The notes: generated from the letters alone by a model not told the origin. A stretch of 64,000 nt of DNA from Ewingella americana ATCC 33852 (GCF_000735345.1 NZ_JMPJ01000017.1:186001-250000); one strand, 5' to 3'; numbered from the stretch's first letter, positions 9,019 to 19,670 are shown. Made by a program: numbers and translations.

Positions 9019-10278
9019 ATGTCACAGTTTGATTATCTGAAGACGGCAATTAAGAAACAGGGATGTACGTTACAGCAGGTGGCGGATGCCAGCGGCATGA
9101 CCAAGGGCTATCTTAGCCAACTGCTGAATGCCAAAATCAAAAGCCCGAGTGCGCAAAAGCTGGAAGCACTGCACCGTTTCCTCGATCTTGAATTCCCCCG
9201 CCGGGAGAAAAACATCGGCGTGGTGTTTGGTAAATTTTATCCCCTGCATACCGGACACATCTATTTAATCCAGCGCGCCTGTAGTCAGGTTGATGAACTG
9301 CACATCATCATGGGCTACGACGAGCCTCGCGACCTGAGCCTGTTCGAGAACAGCTCCATGTCTCAGCAACCCACGGTGAGCGACCGCCTGCGTTGGCTGC
9401 TGCAAACCTTTAAGTATCAGAAGAATATCCATATTCATTCGTTTAACGAAGAGGGAATGGAGCCTTATCCGCACGGCTGGGACGTGTGGAGTAAGGGGAT
9501 CACCGACTTTATGAACAAGCAGGGGATCGTGCCGAACACCATCTATTCGAGCGAAGAGAACGATGCGCCGCGCTACCGCGAGCATCTGGGGATCGAAACC
9601 GTGCTTATCGATCCCAAACGCTCGTTTATGAATATCAGCGGATCGCAAATTCGCCGCGACCCTTTCCGCTACTGGGATTATATCCCGACCGAAGTAAAGC
9701 CGTTCTTCGTGCGAACCGTGGCGGTGCTGGGCGGCGAGTCGAGCGGAAAGTCCACGCTGGTCAATAAGTTAGCCAACATCTTCAACACCACCAGTGCCTG
9801 GGAATATGGCCGCGATTATGTCTTCTCGCACCTCGGCGGCGACGAGATGGCGCTGCAATATTCCGACTATGACAAAATCGCCCTCGGGCAGGCTCAGTAC
9901 ATTGATTTCGCGGTGAAATACGCCAACAAGGTGGCTTTCATCGACACCGATTTCCTGACCACGCAGGCATTTTGCAAAAAGTACGAAGGCCGCGAGCATC
10001 CCTTTGTTCAAGCCTTGATGGATGAATATCGGTTTGATTTGGTGATCCTGCTGGAGAACAACACGCCGTGGGTGGCGGACGGGCTGCGCAGCTTGGGCAG
10101 CACCACTGACCGTTCTTCCTTCCAGAACCTGTTAATCGAGATGTTGCAGCAAAACAACATTGACTACGTGCACGTGAAATCCTCGGACTATGACGAGCGT
10201 TTCCTCGAGTGCGTGGAGCTGGTGCAGATCATGCTGGCGGCGGACACCAGCCGAGTGAGCGCGCTGCCGAAAGAGTAA
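9019..10278 (+). CDS. nadR: NadR: NAD repressor, NMN adenylyltransferase and ribosylnicotinamide kinase
   Basis: NadR is a three-domain protein that represses NAD synthesis genes and also phosphorylates nicotinamide riboside and adenylates NMN. Residues about 1-60 are a helix-turn-helix domain (QQVADASGMTKGYLSQLL). Residues from 67 (GVVFGKFYPLHTGH) carry the nucleotidyltransferase signature with the HxGH-type motif. The kinase domain begins with Walker A GGESSGKST near residue 238. At 419 residues it is slightly longer than the E. coli protein (about 410). The ATG at 9019 has AGAGGA six bases upstream, which lies in the inverted repeat described separately. It is the last gene of serB-radA-nadR and is followed by a terminator. 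Confidence 0.97.
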   Translation: MSQFDYLKTAIKKQGCTLQQVADASGMTKGYLSQLLNAKIKSPSAQKLEALHRFLDLEFPRREKNIGVVFGKFYPLHTGHIYLIQRACSQVDELHIIMGYDEPRDLSLFENSSMSQQPTVSDRLRWLLQTFKYQKNIHIHSFNEEGMEPYPHGWDVWSKGITDFMNKQGIVPNTIYSSEENDAPRYREHLGIETVLIDPKRSFMNISGSQIRRDPFRYWDYIPTEVKPFFVRTVAVLGGESSGKSTLVNKLANIFNTTSAWEYGRDYVFSHLGGDEMALQYSDYDKIALGQAQYIDFAVKYANKVAFIDTDFLTTQAFCKKYEGREHPFVQALMDEYRFDLVILLENNTPWVADGLRSLGSTTDRSSFQNLLIEMLQQNNIDYVHVKSSDYDERFLECVELVQIMLAADTSRVSALPKE

Positions 10279-10290
10279 CTCGTCGTTATG

Positions 10291-10329
10291 AAAAAGCCCT
10301 CGATTCTCACAAATCGAGGGCTTTTTTTA
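10291..10329. terminator. Bidirectional terminator between nadR and the dehydrogenase gene
   Basis: AAAAAGCCCTCGATT (10291-10305) pairs with AATCGAGGGCTTTTT around a short loop, with A tract and T tract on opposite sides. It can therefore end both nadR and the convergent reverse-strand gene. Confidence 0.9.
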
Positions 10330-10344
10330 TGCAAAGGCTACGGC

Positions 10345-11346
10345 TTAGAAGGCGATAACCACTTTGCCTTGCATATGGCCGTCGAGCACTTTGGCGTGGG
10401 CGGCTTCGATGCTTTCCACCGTCAGGCCGTGCAAGGTGTCGCTCAGCGTCGTTTTCACTTTGCCCGCGTCCACTAACTCAGCCACCTGCTTGAGGATTTC
10501 ACCCTGCTGTGCGATGTCCGGCGTGTTGAACATGCTGCGGGTGAACATCAGCTCCCAGTGCAGCGCGGCGCTTTTCACTTTCAGGCTGCTCTGATCCAGC
10601 GGATGCTCATTCTCAACGATGGTACAGATGTGGCCCATTGGCGCGATCAGGTCGCTGATGGCGGCCCAGTGGCCGTCGGTGTCATTCAGGCAGAGGATGA
10701 AATCGACCTGTTTGATGTCGTGTTTCGCCAGCTCACCTTTCAAATCTTTGTAGTTCACGGTCAGGTCCGCGCCGCGATCCAAACACCATTGGGCTGATTC
10801 CGGGCGTGAGGCGGTGGCGATCACTTTCACTTTGCTGCGCAGCGCGGCGAAAGGAATTGCCAGCGAGCCAACGCCACCGGCACCGCCGATGATCAACAGG
10901 GTTTTCTCTTCACCGGCGTTTTGGATGTGCAGGTGTTCGAACAGGGCTTCCCACGCGGTCAGCGCGGTCAACGGCATGGCGGCGGCTTCGGCCCAGTTGA
11001 GTGAGCTAGGTTTGCGCGCCACGATGCGTGAGTCAATCAGCTGCTCGGTGGCGTTGCTGCCTGAACGGGTGATGTCACCGGCGTACCAAACTTCGTCGCC
11101 CGCTTTAAAGTTTTTCACCGCGCTGCCGACGGCTTTCACCACGCCGCTGGCATCCCAGCCCAGCACGCGCGGGGCATCCAGACCATTTTTCTGTGCGCCT
11201 TTGTGTACCTTGGTATCGACCGGGTTAACGGAGACGGCTTTCACTTCAACCAGCAGGTCAAATTCGCCGACTTCAGGCTGTGGCAGTTCAATCGCAATAA
11301 AGTGCGCAGGGTTCTTCGGGTTTACGGCAATAGCGTTGATGGACAT
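10345..11346 (-). CDS. Zinc-type alcohol dehydrogenase-like (quinone oxidoreductase) family protein
   Basis: This is a medium-chain dehydrogenase/reductase of the zinc-binding alcohol dehydrogenase-like group. An N-terminal GroES-like domain (LGWDASGVVKAVG near residue 62) is followed by a Rossmann NADPH site GGAGGVG at 154-160. The chosen start MSINAIAV gives 333 residues and has GGAGGAAC just upstream. An ATG 14 codons earlier lacks such a site. The cysteine ligands for catalytic and structural zinc are not evident, so it is probably a zinc-independent enone/quinone reductase. It is divergent from a LysR regulator across 100 bases, a classical arrangement for regulator and target. It is not found at this place in E. 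coli. The substrate is unknown. Confidence 0.85.
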   Translation of the reverse strand: MSINAIAVNPKNPAHFIAIELPQPEVGEFDLLVEVKAVSVNPVDTKVHKGAQKNGLDAPRVLGWDASGVVKAVGSAVKNFKAGDEVWYAGDITRSGSNATEQLIDSRIVARKPSSLNWAEAAAMPLTALTAWEALFEHLHIQNAGEEKTLLIIGGAGGVGSLAIPFAALRSKVKVIATASRPESAQWCLDRGADLTVNYKDLKGELAKHDIKQVDFILCLNDTDGHWAAISDLIAPMGHICTIVENEHPLDQSSLKVKSAALHWELMFTRSMFNTPDIAQQGEILKQVAELVDAGKVKTTLSDTLHGLTVESIEAAHAKVLDGHMQGKVVIAF

Positions 11347-11424
11347 GTGGGTTCCTCCATTTAGGGTTACACAGAGTGTAGTCGCCATGGGCTAAGCTGA
11401 TAAGATGGACAATAACTAACAAAG

Positions 11425-11443
11425 TGTTCGTCTGAGGTGAACA
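11425..11443. promoter_or_regulatory. Candidate LysR-type operator between the dehydrogenase and lysR genes
   Basis: TGTTC (11425-11429) and GAACA (11439-11443) form an inverted repeat with a nine-base spacer, immediately before the regulator start at 11447. LysR proteins usually bind such dyads in the divergent promoter. Its closeness to the start codon suggests autorepression; this is inferred only. Confidence 0.4.
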
Positions 11444-11446
11444 ATC

Positions 11447-12367
11447 ATGTTCAAACAATTGCAGGATATGGCGCTGTTTGCCTTGGTTGCCGAGTGCGGC
11501 AGCTTTACCGCCGCCGCCGAGCGCGCGGGGTTGCCCAAGTCGAGCGTCAGCCAGCGTGTAAGCCAGCTGGAGAAGTCCGTGGGCATTCGCTTACTCAATC
11601 GCACCACGCGGCAGCTCAACCTGACCTTCGCCGGTGAACGCTATTTGATCCATTGCCAAGAGATGATGCTGGCGAGCGAACGCGCCGAGCTGGCTATCCG
11701 CCGCCTGCGTGATAACCCCAGCGGCCGCCTGCGTATCACCAGCCCGGCGGGTTTGGGAGCCACGCTGCTGGCGCGGATGAACGCGGAGTTCCAGAAGCGC
11801 TACCCCGAGGTATCGCTGGAAGTGTCGGTCTCGGACGCCATGGTAGATCTGGTGCAGGAGGGCTTCGACTTGGCGCTGCGCACCGGCAAGCCGCAGGACT
11901 CGTCGCTGATTGGCCGCGAGTTGGGCCACAGCCCGCGCTACTTACTCGCCTCTCCGGCCTATCTGGCGACGCACTCGCCGCTGACCCATCCGCAGCAATT
12001 GGCTTCGCACAACTGTATCGCGCACCGCGCGTGGGCCGAGTGGGTGCTGCATCGCGGGGAGACTTATCATCGCTGGCTGCTGCCGGGGGCGCACTCCACT
12101 GACAACCTGCTCTATGCCCGCGAATGCGCGGTGGAAGGGGCGGGGATCACCCTGCTACCGGCGTTTTTATGTCATGACGAAGTGGCGAAAGGCCTGCTGG
12201 TGCGGGTTCTGCCCGAGTGGGAAGCCGAGGGCAATGACCTCTATCTGGTCTACCCGAGCCGCAAACTGAATTCACCAGCGCTGGCCTGTTTTATCGATTT
12301 TATGCTGGAAGAGTATGACTTTGCGAAGAGCTACAGTGAGGCGCTGGCGGTTAAATCTGAGCCATAA
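11447..12367 (+). CDS. LysR-family transcriptional regulator
   Basis: A 306-residue LysR-type regulator: N-terminal winged helix-turn-helix (GSFTAAAERAGLPKSSVSQR, about residues 18-37, then LEKSVGIRLLNRTTR) and a C-terminal effector-binding domain from about residue 90. It resembles the large CrgA/DhcR-like subgroup that controls neighbouring oxidoreductases. It is divergent from the medium-chain dehydrogenase gene, its most likely target. The ATG at 11447 is preceded by GAGGTGA. The inducer cannot be deduced from sequence. Confidence 0.88.
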   Translation: MFKQLQDMALFALVAECGSFTAAAERAGLPKSSVSQRVSQLEKSVGIRLLNRTTRQLNLTFAGERYLIHCQEMMLASERAELAIRRLRDNPSGRLRITSPAGLGATLLARMNAEFQKRYPEVSLEVSVSDAMVDLVQEGFDLALRTGKPQDSSLIGRELGHSPRYLLASPAYLATHSPLTHPQQLASHNCIAHRAWAEWVLHRGETYHRWLLPGAHSTDNLLYARECAVEGAGITLLPAFLCHDEVAKGLLVRVLPEWEAEGNDLYLVYPSRKLNSPALACFIDFMLEEYDFAKSYSEALAVKSEP

Positions 12368-12390
12368 AAAAGGCCCGTTTCCGAGCCTTT
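12366..12390. terminator. Terminator between lysR and ettA
   Basis: AAAGGC and GCCTTT form a stem flanked by an A run on the left and T-rich sequence on the right. One mismatch is followed by two more pairs inside. It separates the convergent lysR and ettA genes. Confidence 0.65.
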
Positions 12391-12411
12391 CATCAAGTAA
12401 ACGATCGAGAC

Positions 12412-14079
<1,668 letters not shown>

Positions 14080-14499
14080 GTTGTTTTGAGCCTCTTTCTA
14101 TGCGAGCCGCGCGCTGTCTGCAACAAGCAGGCGCTGCGGCGGATTAAAGTCAGCCCCGCCGTAAACGGCATGACTGATAAGTGTTCCGACTGCGAAGTTT
14201 AGCCTGTTTCGCTACGCTTCCCAACCATCGAACCTCACAGGACGCCAATAATCTCCTTTAAAGATGAAAAATGATCGCGCGGCAGAGAAATCGGCCTGCT
14301 GTCGTCTGGTATCTGCGCGCCGCTTGCACCACACTGTGTAAAGTTTGTGATGCTGTGAACGCATGACTTCAATTTTAAAAATGAATGCATTAGCGTAGGC
14401 GTTGTCTACGCATTGCGGCCCGGATTCGTCATTGATGAGCGACGAAGGCTGCACCCTGTTTGGCAGTCAGCAATACAACCAGCGAGGATAAAGGCAAGT
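14080..14499. other. ettA-slt divergent intergenic region
   Basis: About 420 bases without a supported gene, holding the divergent promoters of ettA and slt. A small stem GCGTAG (14393-14398) with CTACGC (14406-14411) lies before slt. An in-frame upstream ATG at 14413 would extend Slt but has no ribosome binding site and would place 29 residues before the signal peptide. I see no convincing consensus promoter. Confidence 0.5.
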
Positions 14500-16428
14500 A
14501 TGGTCAAGGTGGACAAAGGGTATCTTTTGGCAGCAGGCATGTTGTTGGTCGCCGTTTCTGGAGTCGCCAAAGCGGACTCTTTAGACGGTCAGCGCCAGCG
14601 TTATATGCAAATCAAGCAGGCTTGGGACAATAACCAGATGGACGTGGTTAATCAGCTGATGCCGACCCTGAAGGATTATCCGCTTTATCCTTATCTGGAA
14701 TACCGTCAGCTGACGCAAGACTTGAGTCTGGCGACGCCGCAGCAGATCAGCAGCTTCGTGCAATCTCATCCTACTTTGCCTCCGGCGCGTTCTCTGCCTT
14801 CACGCTTCGTCAATGAGTTGGCCAATCGTCAAGACTGGACCGGTTTGCTGACCTTCAGCCCGCAGCCGCCAAAGCCGGTGGCCGCGCGCTGTAACTACTA
14901 TTACGCCAAATGGTCGACCGGCGATCAGAAAACCGCGCTGAACGCCGCGAAAGACATCTGGCTGACCGGCACCTCGCTGCCGAACGCCTGCGACAAGCTG
15001 TTTAGCGTGTGGCAGCAGGGGGGCAATCAGACGGCGCTGGTCACCCTGCAACGCATTGGTTTGGCGATGAAGCAGGGCAACAGCAATCTGGTGAATTTCC
15101 TCGCCAAGCAGCTGCCTGACGACTACCAGACCATGCGTGACGCCTTGCTGAAGTTGCAAAGCGATCCGAACAGCATTGAAAGCTTCGCCCGCAGCGTCGG
15201 CCCGACCGACTTCACCCGCAATGCCGTGGCGATCGCCTTCACCCGTATTGCCCGTGAAGATGTGGAAAACGCCCGCTCGATGCTGCCAATCTTGGCTCGC
15301 TTGCAGAAGATGAGCGACAGCGACCGCCTCGAGCTAGAAGAGGCCGTGGCGTGGCAGCTGATGGGCAGCACCGCGACGCCTGAGCAGGCCAAATGGCGCG
15401 ATAGCGTTATCCTGCGCAGCCATTCGACCTCGCTGGTGGAGCGCCGAATTCGCATGGCGCTGGCCGCCGGGGACCGCCAAGGGCTGAGTCAGTGGATGGA
15501 TCGCCTGCCTGCGGATGCGCAACAGGAAGATGAATGGCGCTACTGGGAAGCCTCGGTGCTGATTGACCAAGGTAAACGCCAGCAGGGTGAGACCATTCTG
15601 CGCACGCTGATGCAGGGTCGTGGCTTCTACCCAATGGCCGCTGCGCAAAAGCTTGGCGTGCCTTACCCGATGCAGGTGTCAGTCGCCACCAAGCCTGACG
15701 CCAGCTTTGCCTCGCTGCCTGAAATCGCCCGCGTGCGTGAGCTGATGTACTGGCACATGGACAATCTGGCGCGCACCGAATGGACCTATTTGGTGCTGAG
15801 CCGCAGCAAAGATCAGCAGTCGGCGCTGGCGCGTTACGCCTTCGAGCGCAACTGGGCCGATCTCAGCGTGCAGGCGACCATTGCCGGTAAGCTGTGGGAT
15901 TACCTCGAGGAGCGCTTCCCACTGGCGTGGGCGCCTGAATTTAAGCAGGCGACGGACGATAAAGGCATTACACAGAGCTACGCGATGGCCATTGCGCGTC
16001 AGGAAAGTGCGTGGAACCCAGAGGCTCGCTCGCCGGTTGGCGCTTCTGGCCTGATGCAGGTGATGCCTGCCACGGCGCAGCACACGGTGCAGATGTTTAA
16101 CCTGCCGGGCTATACCAGCCCAAGCCAGCTGTTCGACCCGCAGACCAATATCCTGATTGGCACCAACTATCTGGAATATGTTTATCAGCAGTTTGGCCGC
16201 AACCGTATTCTGTCCAGTGCCGCCTATAACGCCGGCCCATCGCGCGTGAATACGTGGTTGGGCAACAGCGCGGGCCAAATCGACGCCGTGGCCTTTATCG
16301 AAAGTATCCCTTTCTCCGAAACTCGGCGATATGTTAAAAATGTGTTGGCGTACGACGCGTTTTATCGCTACTTTTTGCATCAGCCGGCAAAAGTTTTGAC
16401 CGATGCCGAATGGCAGAGGCGTTACTGA
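14500..16428 (+). CDS. slt: Soluble lytic murein transglycosylase Slt70
   Basis: Slt is a periplasmic enzyme that cleaves the glycan strands of peptidoglycan to 1,6-anhydromuropeptides. The start at 14500 gives 642 residues (E. coli 645) with a signal peptide ending AKA before DSLDGQ. A long alpha-helical superhelix domain (to about residue 470) precedes the lysozyme-like catalytic domain. There QESAWNPEARSPVGASGLMQ contains the catalytic glutamate at about residue 502 and the GLMQ signature. AAYNAGPSRV is the further family motif. AAGG stands five bases before the ATG. Its stop codon overlaps the -35 element of trpR. Confidence 0.96.
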   Translation: MVKVDKGYLLAAGMLLVAVSGVAKADSLDGQRQRYMQIKQAWDNNQMDVVNQLMPTLKDYPLYPYLEYRQLTQDLSLATPQQISSFVQSHPTLPPARSLPSRFVNELANRQDWTGLLTFSPQPPKPVAARCNYYYAKWSTGDQKTALNAAKDIWLTGTSLPNACDKLFSVWQQGGNQTALVTLQRIGLAMKQGNSNLVNFLAKQLPDDYQTMRDALLKLQSDPNSIESFARSVGPTDFTRNAVAIAFTRIAREDVENARSMLPILARLQKMSDSDRLELEEAVAWQLMGSTATPEQAKWRDSVILRSHSTSLVERRIRMALAAGDRQGLSQWMDRLPADAQQEDEWRYWEASVLIDQGKRQQGETILRTLMQGRGFYPMAAAQKLGVPYPMQVSVATKPDASFASLPEIARVRELMYWHMDNLARTEWTYLVLSRSKDQQSALARYAFERNWADLSVQATIAGKLWDYLEERFPLAWAPEFKQATDDKGITQSYAMAIARQESAWNPEARSPVGASGLMQVMPATAQHTVQMFNLPGYTSPSQLFDPQTNILIGTNYLEYVYQQFGRNRILSSAAYNAGPSRVNTWLGNSAGQIDAVAFIESIPFSETRRYVKNVLAYDAFYRYFLHQPAKVLTDAEWQRRY

Positions 16429-16474
16429 TTTTTAACAGCTATGTTATGCTGCCGTACTAGTTTAATAGTATGGC
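16422..16474 (+). promoter_or_regulatory. trpR promoter with trp operator
   Basis: A -35 TTACTG (16422-16427) and -10 TATGCT (16445-16450) are 17 bases apart. A near-perfect trp operator GTACTAGTTTAATAGTAT (16454-16471), extended by GCC/GGC into a 24-base dyad (16451-16474), covers the start point. This is the autoregulatory layout known for trpR. The -35 box overlaps the slt stop codon. Confidence 0.88.
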
Positions 16475-16483
16475 AGCCATGAC

Positions 16484-16828
16484 ATGACCCAAACTCCGGT
16501 AAACGATCCCGCTCTTTCCCAACAAGGCAATGAGGACTGGCAGTGCTTTATGGCGCTGTTACAGCAATCTTTCGCTGAAAATCTCCACCACGAACTGCTG
16601 CAATTGCTACTGACGCCTGATGAAAGGGCTGCCTTAGGCACACGTGTCAGAATTGTTCAGGAGTTGATGCGTGGCGAACTCAGCCAGCGAGAGTTGAAGA
16701 ATCAATTGGGGGCAGGGATTGCAACGATCACCCGAGGGTCTAACGGTTTGAAGAACGCACCGGCCACGCTGAAAGCTTGGCTCGGCACGCAATTATTAGG
16801 TCCTGACGAAGTCAGTAAAGACGTCTGA
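16484..16828 (+). CDS. trpR: Trp operon repressor
   Basis: TrpR binds tryptophan and represses trp, aroH, mtr and its own gene. The product has 114 residues (E. coli 108), with a slightly longer N terminus. The conserved core [18 protein letters not shown] is followed by the helix-turn-helix [20 protein letters not shown] at about 68-87. The ATG used is at 16484; an ATG at 16479 is in another frame and stops at once. The stop lies in a CTGACG/CGTCAG palindrome that also contains the stop of convergent yjjX. Confidence 0.96.
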   Translation: MTQTPVNDPALSQQGNEDWQCFMALLQQSFAENLHHELLQLLLTPDERAALGTRVRIVQELMRGELSQRELKNQLGAGIATITRGSNGLKNAPATLKAWLGTQLLGPDEVSKDV

Positions 16829-16836
16829 CGCAGGCG

Positions 16837-17370
16837 TCAGTGCGTTTGCACTCTGACTTGATACACCGCGTTGTGGAAGGGCGCTAGCGCCAATACCAGC
16901 GCCTGATGATACACGCTGGTACGGGTCAGTTTACCGGCGGTAAAAATGCCAATCGCCCCGCCTTTGCGTTTAACTTCGGCAATTCCCGTCAATTTTTCCA
17001 TTTCATCGCCCAATTCACTGCCTTGGTTGATCTCTTGTAATATAATTTCAGGCAGCATCAGGCTGGCTGAACGGGATTCGCCGCGTTGATGCATGTTTTC
17101 GATGACCATCCAGGCGAAGGTCATGTTGTCTTCAATTCCGGCTTCAATGCCAACCCAAAAATCCGCTTCGGGACGCACTTGTCGTGCGCTGATGACGCGG
17201 TGTCGGGCACCAGTACGGGTTTCGCTGCTGCCAATAGGTTGGTTAGACACGCCGCTGTCGACATCGACGCCTTCGATACGGAACGAGTCAGTGCCAAAAA
17301 TGTCCTCAAATGCCAGAGCAATAGCTTTAATTTTTGCCGGGTTAGTGGTTGCAGCGACAACGTGGTACAT
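16837..17370 (-). CDS. yjjX: Inosine/xanthosine triphosphatase YjjX
   Basis: YjjX hydrolyses non-canonical ITP and XTP, keeping them out of nucleic acids. The 177 residues (E. coli 170) begin with the substrate-binding [11 protein letters not shown] and contain [25 protein letters not shown] and the C-terminal [13 protein letters not shown], all family hallmarks of this Maf/HAM1-like fold. It is convergent with trpR, eight bases from its stop, and divergent from gpmB with 51 bases between. Confidence 0.93.
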   Translation of the reverse strand: MYHVVAATTNPAKIKAIALAFEDIFGTDSFRIEGVDVDSGVSNQPIGSSETRTGARHRVISARQVRPEADFWVGIEAGIEDNMTFAWMVIENMHQRGESRSASLMLPEIILQEINQGSELGDEMEKLTGIAEVKRKGGAIGIFTAGKLTRTSVYHQALVLALAPFHNAVYQVRVQTH

Positions 17371-17421
17371 AGAGTTTTAGCATCCTTTAGCAAATTTCAC
17401 GCAGTATAACGGAAAACACTC

Positions 17422-18069
17422 ATGTTACAGGTATATCTCGTCCGTCATGGCGAAACCGAATGGAATGCAGCACGCAAGATTCAGGGACAATCAGACAGCC
17501 CGTTAACCCAAAAGGGCATCTTCCAGGCACAGCAGGTGGCCGAGCGCGTGCGCCGCGAAGGCATCACGCACGTCATCACCAGCGACCTTGGGCGCACTCG
17601 CGCCACGGCGCAAATCATTGCTGATGCCTGTGGTTGCGCTGTCACCGAGGAGCCGCGCCTGCGCGAGCTGCACATGGGCGTGCTGGAAACGCGTAATCTT
17701 GATGGCCTGAGTGCGGACGAAGAAACGTGGCGTAAGCAGATGGTCGACGGCACGCCGGATGGCCGCATTCCACAGGGCGAGAGCATGATTGAGCTGGCCG
17801 AGCGCATGCGTTCAGCACTCGATAGCTGCCTTGATTTACCGGCGGGCAGTAAGCCGCTGCTGGTGAGCCACGGCATCGCGCTGGGTTGCCTTATCAGCAC
17901 GATTTTAGGGCTTAAGCCTTATGCCGAGCGCCGCCTGCGCCTGCGCAACTGTTCAATTTCGCGCGTGGATCATCAGGAAAGTGCGTGGCTGGCATCTGGC
18001 TGGATTGTGGAGACTGCGGGCGATATTTCGCATCTGGATCAGCCCGCATTAGATGAGCTGCAACGTTAA
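17422..18069 (+). CDS. gpmB: Histidine phosphatase family protein GpmB (phosphoglycerate mutase-like)
   Basis: A 215-residue histidine-phosphatase protein, the same length as E. coli GpmB/YtjC. LVRHGETEWN carries the phosphorylated histidine (H9), RELHMGVLE the acid/base region, and SHGIALG the second catalytic histidine. It is annotated as a cofactor-dependent phosphoglycerate mutase by homology, but the family includes phosphatases of other substrates and the true reaction is uncertain. It is convergent with rob, with 22 bases between and no obvious terminator. Confidence 0.93.
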   Translation: MLQVYLVRHGETEWNAARKIQGQSDSPLTQKGIFQAQQVAERVRREGITHVITSDLGRTRATAQIIADACGCAVTEEPRLRELHMGVLETRNLDGLSADEETWRKQMVDGTPDGRIPQGESMIELAERMRSALDSCLDLPAGSKPLLVSHGIALGCLISTILGLKPYAERRLRLRNCSISRVDHQESAWLASGWIVETAGDISHLDQPALDELQR

Positions 18070-18091
18070 ACGCGGCAGCTTTACAGCAGAA

Positions 18092-18958
18092 TTAACGGCG
18101 AATAGGGATAAGATAATCGCATTCTATTTCGGTCGGCGGCGTAGCGCTCGGCACTTTATGTTTGGTATAGAATCGCTCAATGTCTTGTCCCTTTCTGCGC
18201 GTCATTTTCAGCGACGGCAGGCAGGTTCCGTACAGCGTCAGGATGAACTCCTGAAGCAGTTCTGGTGAACCTTTGTAGTGGAACATCGCGTACTCACCTT
18301 CCTGCACCACAATCGGCTGACCTTCCACATTCTCTGGCAGATGCTTCGGTTCGATAGCCGTGGTGTACAACACTTCCTGCTCGTCATCTTTTTCCTGACT
18401 TGGGCGAGAGTGGTGCAAACCGTAGAGTACCGGCGGCAAGGTTTTGGCTTCACCAATGTACTGACGCCAGAAATGCAGGCGCATCTCATTACGGTAAGTG
18501 GTGATCTGTTCCAGCGTACAGGAGTAGCTCTGCGTAATGCCGATCAGATTTTGCTCCGGCAGCGAGACGAACTCTGGCTGTGGCAAAATGAATGCGCCAA
18601 GGCGAATCGGCGGGCAGATCCCGAAGGAGTGCCAATCTTCTGAACGACGGTATAGCGCGGGCGTCTGTGCGAACTGTTTTTTGAAGGCGCGAGTAAACGT
18701 CTGCTGAGAATCAAAACGGTATTGCAGGGCAATATCCAAGATTGGTCGGCCAGTCAGGCGCAGCGCGACGGCAGCTTTTGACAGGCGACGAGCACGAATG
18801 TAAGCACCAATTGCGTTACTCGTGACATCCTTAAACATACGTTGCAGGTGCCATTTCGAATATCCGGCTTTTGCTGCTACGTTGTCGAGTGATAACGGCT
18901 GGTCTAAATGGGTTTCTAACCAGCTGAGAAGATCACGAATGATTCCTGCTTGATCCAT
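18092..18958 (-). CDS. rob: Right origin-binding protein Rob (AraC/XylS-family activator)
   Basis: Rob activates the mar/sox/rob regulon (efflux, outer-membrane and stress genes) and was found as an oriC-binding protein. The product has 288 residues (E. coli 289). Two AraC-type helix-turn-helix motifs fill residues 1-110 (LDNVAAKAGYSKWHLQRMFK and LDIALQYRFDSQQTFTRAFK), followed by a GyrI-like effector-binding domain that in E. coli senses bile salts and fatty acids. CGAGGA precedes the ATG. A marbox-like sequence lies about 87-106 bases upstream. Confidence 0.96.
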   Translation of the reverse strand: MDQAGIIRDLLSWLETHLDQPLSLDNVAAKAGYSKWHLQRMFKDVTSNAIGAYIRARRLSKAAVALRLTGRPILDIALQYRFDSQQTFTRAFKKQFAQTPALYRRSEDWHSFGICPPIRLGAFILPQPEFVSLPEQNLIGITQSYSCTLEQITTYRNEMRLHFWRQYIGEAKTLPPVLYGLHHSRPSQEKDDEQEVLYTTAIEPKHLPENVEGQPIVVQEGEYAMFHYKGSPELLQEFILTLYGTCLPSLKMTRRKGQDIERFYTKHKVPSATPPTEIECDYLIPIRR

Positions 18959-19006
18959 AGATCGTCCTCGTTGAACTAAGATAAATGCACAGAATGATGA
19001 CGCCGC

Positions 19007-19064
19007 ATAATAGCAACTTTTTCTGCTTAAGACTTCTTAAGAATTTTTTAGCTAAACGTGCTTT
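19007..19064 (-). promoter_or_regulatory. rob promoter region with a MarA/SoxS/Rob box
   Basis: On the reverse strand AAAGCACGTTTAGCTAAAAA (19064 down to 19045) fits the marbox consensus AYnGCACnnWnnRYYAAAYn at all but two fixed positions. A -10-like TATTAT lies at 19012-19007, putting the box roughly 45-65 bases upstream of the likely start. In E. coli MarA and its relatives regulate rob; control here is inferred. Confidence 0.55.
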
Positions 19065-19169
19065 TTGCTTCTCTAACCGAATATTCCTACTACAAATTGT
19101 GAGCAAGGGCATTCATTAATATCGTCTTTGCTCGATATCACCATCAGCAGCGTGCTGCGGAGTAACCTA

Positions 19170-19646
19170 ATGAAAAAATGTTGTATTTTTGTTTTTGGAC
19201 TGTTCTTTATTTGTTTGAATTCGGCACAGGCGGAGCAGGTGGGATCGGTAGATACCGTGTTCAAATTCTTAGGGCCAGACCACAAAATTGTGGTTGAAGC
19301 CTTTGATGATCCTGATATTAAAAATGTAACCTGTTATATCAGTCGGGCAAAAACTGGCGGGATAAAAGGCGGCTTAGGATTGGCTGAAGACACCTCTGAC
19401 GCGGCTATCTCTTGCCAGCAGGTGGGGCCAATCGAACTGAGCGATAAGATTAAGCAGGGCAAGGATAAGGGCACGGTGGTGTTCCAGAAACGCACCTCGC
19501 TGGTGTTCAAAAAGCTGCAAGTGGTGCGCTTCTATGATGCCACTCGTAACGCGCTTATCTACCTGAGCTATTCCGACAAAGTGGTCGACGGTTCGCCGAA
19601 AAACGCCCTCAGCGCGGTGCCAATCATTCCTTGGGGTGCTCGCTAA
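19170..19646 (+). CDS. creA: Conserved periplasmic protein CreA
   Basis: CreA is a small exported protein of unknown biochemical role. The start [10 protein letters not shown] gives 158 residues (E. coli 157) with a signal peptide ending near AQA before [11 protein letters not shown]. The mature part matches E. coli CreA closely ([34 protein letters not shown]). CGGAG stands about eight bases upstream of the ATG; an ATG 14 codons earlier would spoil the signal peptide. In E. coli creA is followed by creBCD; here it goes directly to a terminator and arcA, so the Cre two-component genes are missing from this place. Confidence 0.93.
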   Translation: MKKCCIFVFGLFFICLNSAQAEQVGSVDTVFKFLGPDHKIVVEAFDDPDIKNVTCYISRAKTGGIKGGLGLAEDTSDAAISCQQVGPIELSDKIKQGKDKGTVVFQKRTSLVFKKLQVVRFYDATRNALIYLSYSDKVVDGSPKNALSAVPIIPWGAR

Positions 19647-19670
19647 CAGCCTTGGATTGATACCAAAAGC

